Shown one piece after another: positions 12,301 to 17,678 of a DNA stretch of 52,865 nt (position 1 is the first letter of the stretch; every line of letters starts with the position of its first letter). This DNA comes from an uncultured Ruminiclostridium sp. (lineage in GTDB: Bacteria; Bacillota; Clostridia; Oscillospirales; Ruminococcaceae), in the NCBI GenBank assembly GCA_947630685.1, contig CANRII010000003.1, forward strand, positions 1 through 52,865, written 5' to 3'. A program made the translations under genes and the position numbers. The notes below the pieces were generated by a model, which saw only the letters and a program-made list of their open reading frames with translations, had not been told where the DNA came from and ran no database searches.

Positions 12301-15300
12301 TCGCCTGCAGTAAGCGTTCCCGCGTCCTTATCGTAGGTAAACGCAACGCCGCCGTCCATGTCGTCGATATCATAGAATACCACCGACAACACTTTTTCAA
12401 ACTTATCCAAAAGACCCTTATTCAGCACCAGCTTTGTGGTGTGGAATCCGGTGTGCGCCTCGTCGCCTTTAGTGCTGTCGTTTATCGGCAGGTTTATTAT
12501 AAGCTCGCCGTCGTCCAGCACCGATTTTCCACGGTTTACCGCGGTAATGCGGAAATTAAGATCACGGTCGTACGGCACCGCAAACGCGTTTCTGTTCGCG
12601 TCGCTGAGCGTGCTGTCTTTCTGATCTTCACCCTTTTTTCCATAATAGTATATATCCGCCTCTATGCTGAGCGCGGGCTTTTCTACCTTAAGCAGGTTTT
12701 TAAGGGTGAGCTCGCGGCTCTTCATGGATTCGTTGTCCGGGGTGACGGTCATGTTGGCGTACAGATCGCCGTACCCGTCGGAATTACCGGTAAGCTCCAC
12801 CTTGAGCGATTCCTTGCCGTCAACGACAGACTGACCCCTGTAATCCGAGCAGCGGATAACTATGTATTTCAGCTTTTCAATGTCGGTATAGTCGGAAACC
12901 GTGATGGTTATATTGCCGTCCTCGTCCGCTTTGAATGTTACGGGAGTGCCTGTAACGTCCTCGCCCGGCGCGGCGCTGTCCCAGTCATATAAAGTTATGC
13001 TTTCTATATCGGCTATGCCGGAATTGGTAATGGTTATAGTTTTAGTATCAAATCCGGTTATCTTGGTCTTTTCCCCGTCGGTAAGCTGCTCAATACCCGG
13101 CAAAGCGATAAGGATATCAGCCGAACCCATCGGCGCTAACGACTTATTGAGCACCTCGAAATAGTAGCCGGTATCGTCCAGCTTATTAGGCACGGTAAGA
13201 GAATATTCATTGGGCTGCCTATTTCCGCTGCTTATTGTGTTTTCCGATGAGGTTTCTTCGGGATCGGGATTTTTATTAAAGCTGTGTCCGGTGATATGCA
13301 GGTCGATGGTAGTGACGTACATCTTTGCCGAATCTTCGGCGCTGTCGTTAAATTCATTATTGGAATAATCGGTCTTGAAAACGCCTTTAGGGCTGAACGG
13401 AACGGATATGGGATTCTTTTCGTTCTGTCCTCCGGTGACATAGTTCGGCTTACCGTCGAATGCAACGTAAACTTCCTCGGAGATCGGAGTTTTCTTTTCA
13501 AAGGTAGCGAATTTAATATCCGCGCTGAGCAGGTTCTTTCCTTTCCACTTATCTATAGTGTTGGGGAGATATACGCTGCCGTCCTCGCCTTCTACCAGCA
13601 GGTTTTGAAGCTCCGAACCTTTAAGCGTAACGGGAGTTCTTGTATTGTCTTTCGCCGGGAAGTACAGAGTTATCTCGCTTATGTTCTGTTGGCCGTCTAT
13701 CTTTTCCAGCAGCCCTTTTGAGAAGATTATCTTTTCCGTGATAAGGCCGTATTTCAATACGTTTTCCGTGCCGCGCTTGTTAAGAAGATCGCCGGAGCTG
13801 AACACGCCGGGGATAAGGTCGGATATTTCGGACTGGTTTCCGAGCTTATATCTGAATCCGGAATCAGGCATATTTATCGGCACGTCAAGCGCATTTGCGT
13901 ACAATGTACCGCCGTTCACGGTATCGGGAGTATATGCCTCCACTTCTATCAGCGGATCTGCGGGCTCGGTCTCTATGGTCGCTTGCTCTTGCTCAAGGTA
14001 TACCTGAAATTCTCTGTATGTTTCGGCATCCTCGTGCGCCGACTTAGGCACCCATATCTTATGGACATACTGAGTGACAAGCTCGTTGGGATATACGTCG
14101 CCGTCCGGCGCGATACCGTTTATCTCTATCCTGCCGTGCAGCTTTTCTCCCGGCAGTATCTTCTCTTTGAAATGTATGCGGAATTTACCCGTGAACCTTG
14201 CGCCCGGGTTTGAACTGATATATCCGTCTATAAGCGTGTCGACGTCGGTTATAGACCAGGCGGTCTCATAGCTCTTGAGCCCTTCGGTGACGCCGCCGTC
14301 CGTTACCGTTCCGAGCGGTACAAATTCGGACTTGCCGGCGGATTCAAATTGAAATTCTACGGTGTTCTCTTTTCTGAACCAGTCGGTGAACTCAAAGGCT
14401 TCAGCCTCCTCGCCGTCAAGGGGTTCTTCGCCCATGATAAAGGATATGCGCTTAAGCAAAAACTCCGTATCGGAATCCGTCCCGTCCTGGTCAAGGCTGT
14501 CCTCCGCATAAGCGTCGAACAAAGGTATATTGCCCTTGTTCTCAAAATCACCGAGGAAGTAGCTGCCCTCTCCGCGGATAGCCACCGTTTTTTTATCGCT
14601 GATAGTCTCCACGCCGTCGATATCTTCATAGACAAATTTTTTGTGGGAGAATTTATCCACGGCTTTATAGATATTTTCGGGGAAGTTGTATTGCTTCGTC
14701 CAGGTGTAGTTGCCGTCGCCGAAATAAACCGTATCATAAGATTTAGGCACCTGGAAAACCTGGTATTCTCCGAAAGAGTCTTTGCGTTCGGGAGTAACCG
14801 TGATATTTGTGGTATAAGGCACGGCAAATATGTACGTGCGGGAATTTATCTTTGTGGCTGTTTCGCTGTTGTCCGCTTGTATCGGCGTATCGCTGCAGCC
14901 CAGAGTTATCTGACGGTTAGTGTCGATAGTGTAAGGAAGCGTCGGCTGAGTTACATTGCTGAAGCTGACAAGATCCCAGTTTTCGAGATCTTCTTCGCTT
15001 ACATCGGTGACGTCATATATCAATACGCCGCCTTCGTTTATCTTTCCTATAAAAGAACCTTCCAAGCTGTGGTAGTTTTGCATAGACGGGTTGGTATTCT
15101 CTACCGCCTTTCCGTCTATATACTGCCATTTAAGCAGGTCTTCATCCAGCACGCCTCCGCCGCTGATGTTGTCGTCTCTTCCGGCGCATTGAGGGATAAC
15201 GCCGAGTGAAAAGCCCTTTATCAAGCTGTCTTTATCCTTTGAGGTGTTTATGATAGTGGCTTTGTATACGGTATAGTTATACTTATCCCAAAGCACGGTA

Positions 15301-15977
15301 TGAGATATTTGCTGAAATTTGACGTCCCATTGAAGATTTGAACAGATAACGAAATATCTCGCCGCGGTATCGTCCTCAAGCGTTACCTCCGGAGCAGGGT
15401 CAAGCGTTTCCGGGTCGCTTACCTCGGAAGCACAGTACGTAGTATAGCCGCCCGCCACCTTAAACTCGCGGGAGGTATTCTGCTGAACACCGCTGTTAAA
15501 GCACAGCTTTAATTCCAACTCGAACGTGGTGCCGTATGGTGCAGTAATTGAACTGCTGCTGATCTTTAATTTTTGTCCGGCGGTGAATGCGTGGTCTGTT
15601 AACTCTGCTGCACCGGAAAGCGTTTCGCCGTTTTCGACCTCAACCACATATAACGACGGATCTACCAGCTTGAGGTACATATCTTTCGGTACTTCGAGCG
15701 TATAAAACGGATTTGACGCGCTTGAGCCCGCCTGAGTCAGACCGGGATTGAGCGTTACGGTAAAGTTGGCGCATTCTCCGTCACCGTGACCGATGAATAC
15801 TAAATTTCCGTTTTCAACACGTCCGCTTGTCGCATTAAGCGATATCGTGGGATCCGATATTGTCGTCGCGTATGCGATAAGTCCCTCCGGCAGTAATGTA
15901 ACGTCGGAGAATAATATAGCAAACCCCAGCACTAACGCCAGCGCTCTGTTAAAACCTTTCATCAGCCGTTCTTTCAT
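1..15977 (-). CDS. Giant secreted/surface protein, partial (C-terminus beyond left edge), SdrD-B-like domain at the visible C-terminal end
   Basis: Start codon at 15977-15975 (MKERLMKGFNRALALVLGFAILFSDVTLLPEGLIAYATT..., signal peptide) preceded by AGAAAGGAAATCTGTT. The frame at the left edge (..KGYIGSYIWLDENYNTELDEGEYITKN..DDPGINGIKVELLNEYG..) has the same phase as the start. No minus ORF ending in this frame appears in the ORF track, which lists ORFs that have a stop; this implies no in-frame stop over 5,325 codons. Several lines were spot-checked for in-frame tta/cta/tca with none found. Confidence 0.9.
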   Translation of the reverse strand, partial: MKERLMKGFNRALALVLGFAILFSDVTLLPEGLIAYATTISDPTISLNATSGRVENGNLVFIGHGDGECANFTVTLNPGLTQAGSSASNPFYTLEVPKDMYLKLVDPSLYVVEVENGETLSGAAELTDHAFTAGQKLKISSSSITAPYGTTFELELKLCFNSGVQQNTSREFKVAGGYTTYCASEVSDPETLDPAPEVTLEDDTAARYFVICSNLQWDVKFQQISHTVLWDKYNYTVYKATIINTSKDKDSLIKGFSLGVIPQCAGRDDNISGGGVLDEDLLKWQYIDGKAVENTNPSMQNYHSLEGSFIGKINEGGVLIYDVTDVSEEDLENWDLVSFSNVTQPTLPYTIDTNRQITLGCSDTPIQADNSETATKINSRTYIFAVPYTTNITVTPERKDSFGEYQVFQVPKSYDTVYFGDGNYTWTKQYNFPENIYKAVDKFSHKKFVYEDIDGVETISDKKTVAIRGEGSYFLGDFENKGNIPLFDAYAEDSLDQDGTDSDTEFLLKRISFIMGEEPLDGEEAEAFEFTDWFRKENTVEFQFESAGKSEFVPLGTVTDGGVTEGLKSYETAWSITDVDTLIDGYISSNPGARFTGKFRIHFKEKILPGEKLHGRIEINGIAPDGDVYPNELVTQYVHKIWVPKSAHEDAETYREFQVYLEQEQATIETEPADPLIEVEAYTPDTVNGGTLYANALDVPINMPDSGFRYKLGNQSEISDLIPGVFSSGDLLNKRGTENVLKYGLITEKIIFSKGLLEKIDGQQNISEITLYFPAKDNTRTPVTLKGSELQNLLVEGEDGSVYLPNTIDKWKGKNLLSADIKFATFEKKTPISEEVYVAFDGKPNYVTGGQNEKNPISVPFSPKGVFKTDYSNNEFNDSAEDSAKMYVTTIDLHITGHSFNKNPDPEETSSENTISSGNRQPNEYSLTVPNKLDDTGYYFEVLNKSLAPMGSADILIALPGIEQLTDGEKTKITGFDTKTITITNSGIADIESITLYDWDSAAPGEDVTGTPVTFKADEDGNITITVSDYTDIEKLKYIVIRCSDYRGQSVVDGKESLKVELTGNSDGYGDLYANMTVTPDNESMKSRELTLKNLLKVEKPALSIEADIYYYGKKGEDQKDSTLSDANRNAFAVPYDRDLNFRITAVNRGKSVLDDGELIINLPINDSTKGDEAHTGFHTTKLVLNKGLLDKFEKVLSVVFYDIDDMDGGVAFTYDKDAGTLTAGDKTFTAEKGLFTIEEKDLIELGIDNLGRIAFEGEKFEIYTGEKSDVTEEEAYTGWVEFYGFADSNFGENRYLTVQGNNYLDGLHADTYTINRNDSAQMTVSKMYFDTVIVAGYRDAGSTSGRFDKVSTSLEHVARYWKTTNNGPFNDNSELDIGYKSIGSFMVDFRQYLQYGATLPIAYPAVKGNMDSQEHQSLNYVTSRSFNTAANVNMTVTLPTDNFDAYYLKVDPRAKDYFNYITVVTKDGKEYKIYKSEWQNNSVEGDGDNKFFRINLLGNLNDEDKDGDRYKTVPADEKNELYYRQPAKNYSEALKSQQQIAKIIINLDINKAAAKDGKALDPDYGTWYKADDQTTKFMFEVTGRFYNEGDCHATVGADLVVGDKCVTGYTERDGAKAKVRKQFGQTVPEDESGTPTPTPVSSWSYWDKYFFYTSWYWGDKATDVYDARHLVSNAYVYVYPEYNNILKGVKNSKGTWTLKSGTDANDNVIFGESYEYAVAFYQQSMRNSDYNSTDTYPATDSLKNNWHYENAMDWTGKHGYTDTVELTDTLPLIEYDAATKYHGFLTRKIYISKALYDYIDKIELQLKYDKPPECTCTGEKRCSAESYNKDCDVCAGNFANCKISGSSEPEPDPDPEPGSIALTSISELEPVGDVITIDKDNIKELKLSSEEGKEDYYEIIIAYTEDEKKPDGALVLPENKFLQSYKIYMSDLPGNCESASELNQTNMPKPTDFGNSSSDRDIYVAGDVYIIYEDNDTEKKNATNTMESKSFMEDKTDAYKTVTDTARYMGYRLPYQLGVKLEKYNEKSDDVNADVNSEVYDYQINNLDPSVTAYKVSIQNRPDVNTVKDSSGALDGSGVSTHVSGVKVTNTLNDYYRLKNIYVPRDFVEGTWFNLTEITLNYGKNNTPQSFTLSELKEGEYSKYFKLTEDEEYYAFNVNDFLKDNLGELATYTTDNTEAVYYKEFVKSFVISFNAVKPLRENKMFVPNESVLDGGQWLTPAQPDYSGIVMDENDQLPHDADGNLEVDVKMPEGHAYYYDGIFVDRTREDIEKDAWTIDSRPSSISPDLTNYVTNYYNTSYYLRNTIDTPTLNTVTAADLNAGKFTAMTSDTVEDVHLRNRVAEMKVDMDIVGAGENNDTFAFDMDAKTEGGENDELNVDISHLMPYDYVEYKLTLNAGDNAKNTLLPLYHPDIRFTAPNGQRIIGWTIESNGTGISSSNITARSGEDILLSGKEYYFDADDNDTNYKVLDISVGELPDTLAGKDVIDDSQWTVKPGTGIVIRVKTQLIPEGDLTEGSKIMNASGSNWSQYPRYEAAARHTHTYSQYEIYRTDGTGDTRAYNKILSYKLDTEYTKYDNQAIHFLRGKVTGTSAFYGSTKENTYISRIYNEMSFYNSHDLDIDYAYVDNTDQYDGQEMTITLKEKDGKTSSKKIYNDARHNMDSVTYTVNFGHKDTYGNFLKDFDLTEPVDFKHPTKDEKATVWYLFMTADSSFTDEGIYSSGYKTEWKEEGEISTTDPNNPYYIRNAIGVRWTFYDVPAYDSGSVTEITAKQPFELTGVGRYRDVRKAAGAATNVESKDTYNMQLDANVVFYHEHTENVTNTVSGVEGDKSEIFTGKTELEGSGKTDEDILRERPMLTLHTQIFDKDSEAKTVYDPKATQKLGYRPGDTMWFKTTVKNNNPATTTGKDLQGRLLNPVIFDKIPEYIQTAEITETESATVDNGCTGDFSIVWYDVSGNPKSDIKYKITKKDYTAPDYGGDMIVTKDDKDGYSMASNPQFADIVLDSTNVENTERTFSVYKIAFEDVALEPGERIEIQYKVIARENDLPLAYTKRNGSSDIKGDSVYVDYYPKMGEYYQTAAGGYYDTASYPYVGGIGWNHGDKYVTYTGYTKQFANANNLMDMNYLYHDVAVSGDINPNIDKYQYLKDAEVYMPGSGDSNASTNGKGEASSTKNGNGNNNRLDDYDMNSGNNQQATYYKPVADTEADYNKLPTPDNRHYALAKESQDDRDYYALLMKLRENSVDDWSDGHEAPLIWAQARVHLQTAWLAGSSQLIGENSAAAGKEYLPTNYYNNRYDVDYNYLTNTDNQTYDYRDYNQRMRLFNDDSITTLEYYQEFTTRLGAYNYGDWDIENGIEFTYIMPEGVEPSAFTEEYDGVISSDKKSELAAKIANGITVKTNNGPSNNMDLKSVTADIEVEILQAPGDTDRKYQTPDMMLDPELSKSNMNKTDDSYGNIYDKSDAYQGYNAEEASWVLKITVKSPLKKWFGRKADNGYIMLVDIPSRVYKTPDDEYMYDQVLVRPAEPSKELYYQIYDISSHWGNTYNYAVENNISNYTDATLLDVGSCKNEARTDSYGANISTQYAGMDFIYNGYLHTNDIDDTRNSVPQNHQFFTRYVNGSPNMPYINGMNIGNREMYDCYTTAEDKDMQTKNSFSNGSRSTYASTGTRAHIRKPFLRTWTTVGDENNTIDPYKYYLNSDGDTSELNIHVENQYYLQKYIPNHEQNYNSDGKTPNSTPVNKYYKWEHTYSTDGGNMGTLYYPVVTDILPYGIVPKAVDGTLFSKTDSENVDKVLDWKLAKGVKELYDYKVEYLKELKRFKITFFAKDITLRNENKATLKSGESMTFSFKFFTECQPEGTEDELLQYEQNHTFVSSRLENFKFIIDSEVKDAAADNPYWVGNKPQTSYGQTAYVTAGNPINDQREDRIGNIPDIQRSVTINGKERTYSLIDAADIAADSKSKQGGDVRYWEEEGVADGDHETGAEVILESWQGDEILDHVDVNLNGEKVTNDNIDSGVYTTNRIRIKSPSVKNDSFVSVNEATANYTDSKFASSGTWLGDYGWLGGRGYTQDKGADSKEDLRYYHTNTDKTDKTNDTVEGIQSVQYGDTLYYYSEIYNKYSDNVRDTKELIKYEQQGDVTHAKIVVTFVLPKIVTYNAVKGDFYLLYKRAGSEGEPIRITKDALEKLGFDVQIERKENKVDLTETVKLTITTPGDQITKYQDFVDGKKLPGYFGNGDVMVVGIPARIDRAEAPDGTDPVLGGDKVWDGDYHADTYVTLDDTDGKYLDGELKGTVSYDDTNVEYIYPANYGDDGDHTDIYASDKTAKVLLLKPAASIRVDTSEPRVEMVNPDIGDDYKIVDDVSVKGAKQMLMYIDQAVNTGGAVRSFTIDYRIPYRGTSGATLNPAKPTDKPTPGSVLGIASGLWELPSYLGEETIAELKEKLKLRVYVQCAEMPGGENELLEPEYYSGEKIEPGDVTAIISENDDGDVTIDDITGNIGETPVWIELSPKDGFSIDKNHFIAINDGRLRATIYQVRYVVEAEEKGKDGELLLVPSGFRLDIDADGYNGYKALEDRESDVEMDEADPNRHNVDRPLPDSVTTEAEFAPNIDNMTVSKPGGNAAFVALTRTNTAPDKLHVNHFASVHSQYSDYEDENSGVISADTARAGYYVSSQNPVLAIDVNSWNFSAINDTERGWKDNITIKSSDGIPTLKYSVTMHNFTQADIERAIEEGNVGLQNKEADNTTDPGISVVLPYIQNLNTSEDFFTNVSDNYEESFLHKDYTRKLVGESSFSLKDMQWAWYVIDSDGNRVEETELTFDGFRSYNKPTEVTTSSTVELKVLNWSFKGTLKPGQKLVVEYMLPIRTSGVIGNSALLNTKGYGFKKGSFSPYLPSEESDSVHAYVPDTRDINDNGMANSEITIVHTVGGITFEESAQMKDSKLSFSEYGNGRTEGGKDNNSPSLVPEGTVYGFESALSNSSRSNVFTNPIIYDVLPYDDDDNITDTGKRGTDKGSTWRGYLRPESVKVKDTGDGEEKVLVDGTDVNIWVGPFNYNNGNITKADMDSIKDLPRVPTVSDGDWDAKKAGFYTPLQGNDNWKHTHNYVKLSELTGMKSKLSDTDYELLRRNIQVLYVEPKKGYELRPQHKLSVTYEMDAPINLPSAPAYVNEDTMTSSDLREAVKDYSGWNNFADTADGQVINKSASAGVALVTPPDKGYIGSYIWLDENYNTELDEGEYITKNVTVDTPEGEKTIFSRKLFDHATQDLDYDGKPDDPGINGIKVELLNEYGLPVNAYGEAVKLYEGRYCKVDEKTGKFLINEIEGTHVYATY

Positions 15978-16071
15978 AACAGATTTCCTTTCTGCACCCA
16001 TGCAAGATCCATATTTCAGCTTTCATATACACCCAAAAAGTATACAAATGTATAAAGTCGATAATAGAAAT

Positions 16072-16126
16072 GTAAATTTCAACCCTCGTATATGTTATAC
16101 AACATATATGTTTTGTTGAAATTTAC
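16072..16126. repeat. Nested inverted repeats in the giant-gene leader
   Basis: Perfect 12-bp arms GTAAATTTCAAC (16072-16083) / GTTGAAATTTAC (16115-16126) enclosing 8-bp arms TATATGTT (16089-16096) / AACATATA (16101-16108). Confidence 0.85.
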
Positions 16127-16223
16127 GCCATTCTTGAATTTTACTTTTCCCCTGTAAAATCCCGTAGTTAAGTCGAATAACGGTAATCAGTACATATGTA
16201 CTCGTATACGACCCCATGGTATA

Positions 16224-16252
16224 ATTGTATCATATTTTGCCAAAATTGTCAA
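16224..16252 (-). promoter_or_regulatory. Sigma-A-type promoter of the giant gene: TTGACA-17-TACAAT
   Basis: Minus strand TTGACA (16252-16247), 17-bp spacer, TACAAT (16229-16224); implies a ~240-nt leader. Confidence 0.75.
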
Positions 16253-16294
16253 TACTATTGTACAAAAAGTACAAAAAATTAAATTTTGGGATTT

Positions 16295-16364
16295 GGGGGC
16301 GCTGCCCCCAGACCCCCTTTATGGGGCTCCGCCCCAAACCCCCGCAAGGGGGAATGTTTCCCCC
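16295..16364. repeat. Cluster of G/C-run hairpins
   Basis: GGGGGC-GCT-GCCCCC (16295-16309), TGGGGC-TCC-GCCCCA (16322-16336), CCCCC-GCAA-GGGGG (16339-16352), GGGGGAA-TGT-TTCCCCC (16348-16364). Confidence 0.85.
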
Positions 16365-16769
16365 TTGACCCCCTACATGTTTCCAGATATACCGCTGCAT
16401 ACGAAATACAAGGGATAATCCTTATCCGAATTTATCCACCTCCGCTGATTCCTCCGACAGGACACCCAGGATAGGGGAAAGGCGACCTACGGTTCCTTTC
16501 CCCTACCCTCGGTTTCCTTTCGGACTTTTCTTCCTCACCCGACCCCTATCCGTCCCTTTATTCACGTTATAGGCTCTGTCTATCCGCTACGGTTTATCAG
16601 ATTCCGTCCTGGCTGCAATTTCCCTTTAATTGCGCCCCCTATGAAGGGCACTTGAAACTCTGCAATACAGTACGTCCGAAACGTTGCAGCTTTGCATTTG
16701 GCTGCTTGGCGTAAGCATTATAAAGTTCTTTTATTATCTTGTTATCTTTTTGACCGTGCGCTTTTACCC

Positions 16770-16893
16770 TTTGATTTCGGAGAAATCAAAACAACTATCC
16801 GCGCCAGCGGATAGTATGCCCACACCGCCCCATTTGTTTGGGGCTCCGCTCTCGAGAGCAAAGCTATCGACGACTATTCGCGAAGCGGATAGT
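16770..16893. repeat. Cluster of short palindromic repeats including two ACTATYCGC...GCGGATAGT copies
   Basis: TTTGATTTC-GGA-GAAATCAAA (16770-16790), ACTATCCGC-GCCA-GCGGATAGT (16794-16815), GCTCTCGAGAGC (16848-16859), ACTATTCGC-GAA-GCGGATAGT (16873-16893). Confidence 0.8.
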
Positions 16894-17020
16894 TTACAAG
16901 CACCCGATTTTTTATTTTTGTGCTACCGATATACTCATGTTAGCGGACAGTTTATAAACGCGTGCTTTTTTTTGGCGGAACCAAAGCCCTGATCAATCGG
17001 ATTTTACCCCACCTATATAC

Positions 17021-17050
17021 AAAAATATCCCTCCCATTTACGGGAGGGAT
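17021..17050 (-). terminator. Rho-independent terminator of the flavodoxin-fold gene
   Basis: ATCCCTCCC/GGGAGGGAT stem (17027-17035/17042-17050) followed on the minus strand by ATTTTTGT. Confidence 0.8.
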
Positions 17051-17069
17051 TTGAGCAGATGATATGAAA

Positions 17070-17618
17070 TTAAGGATCTATAGAGTTTATCGTTTTGTCC
17101 ATTATCTCCTTTTCGTCAAAGCCGACTACGTCCAGCATCTCCGCCTTTATCAGCTTTACCTCTTTTATACCGAAATAATCGCGGGCAAGCGTGCGGATAT
17201 ATTCATACCCGTACCTATTGTCGAGAGGACCTCCGGCGGTGGTGACAAAGTACAGCTTTTCGGCTTTGCACAGCCCCTGCGGTCTGCCGTCCTCATCGTA
17301 GCGGGAAACTATCCCGGTAATGTAGATGTTTTCTATATACGCCTTGAGCACCGCCGGAAACGAAAGATCCCAAAACGGCGCGGCTATTACGATAGTATCG
17401 GCGGCCGCCCATTGCCTTGCGTACTTAAACTCGGGGTCGCCGTATTCCCCCGAGCTGATAAGCCTTTCCCGCTTTGCCAATCGCTCGGCGTCAAGAAATT
17501 TAAGTCCCTCTTTATAAAGGTAAAGCTCCTCATGCTCGCCCAGTTTTTCAAGCAATGCCTTTGCAAGTATTCGCGTTCTGGAATTTTCCCTGGCGCAGCA
17601 ATCTATATAAAGCGTCAT
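17070..17618 (-). CDS. NAD(P)H-dependent oxidoreductase, flavodoxin-like fold (AzoR-like)
   Basis: 182 aa; APFWDLSFPAVLKAYIENIYITG and TTAGGPLDNRYGYEY motifs of the AzoR/NQO-type FMN reductase family. Confidence 0.8.
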   Translation of the reverse strand: MTLYIDCCARENSRTRILAKALLEKLGEHEELYLYKEGLKFLDAERLAKRERLISSGEYGDPEFKYARQWAAADTIVIAAPFWDLSFPAVLKAYIENIYITGIVSRYDEDGRPQGLCKAEKLYFVTTAGGPLDNRYGYEYIRTLARDYFGIKEVKLIKAEMLDVVGFDEKEIMDKTINSIDP

Positions 17619-17636
17619 TTTTCTCTCCCTTAAACA

Positions 17637-17667
17637 TTCTGCCGAAGGTGTTACGCCTTCGGCAGAA
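17637..17667 (-). terminator. Hairpin downstream of the GH31 gene
   Basis: Perfect 12-bp stem TTCTGCCGAAGG-TGTTACG-CCTTCGGCAGAA; weak T-tract. Confidence 0.65.
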
Positions 17668-17678
17668 ACGAAACGTTG

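Noticed and set aside
14357-14827. 156-aa minus ORF and similar minus ORFs (3596-3835, 7289-7657, 10880-11107, 13232-13501)
   Set aside because: Out-of-frame within the giant minus gene.
16286-16474. 62-aa plus ORF over the G/C hairpins
   Set aside because: Low-complexity translation of palindromic repeats, no credible RBS or homology.
16295-16893. CRISPR array
   Set aside because: The repeats differ in sequence and spacing, with no regular spacer length and no cas genes in the window.
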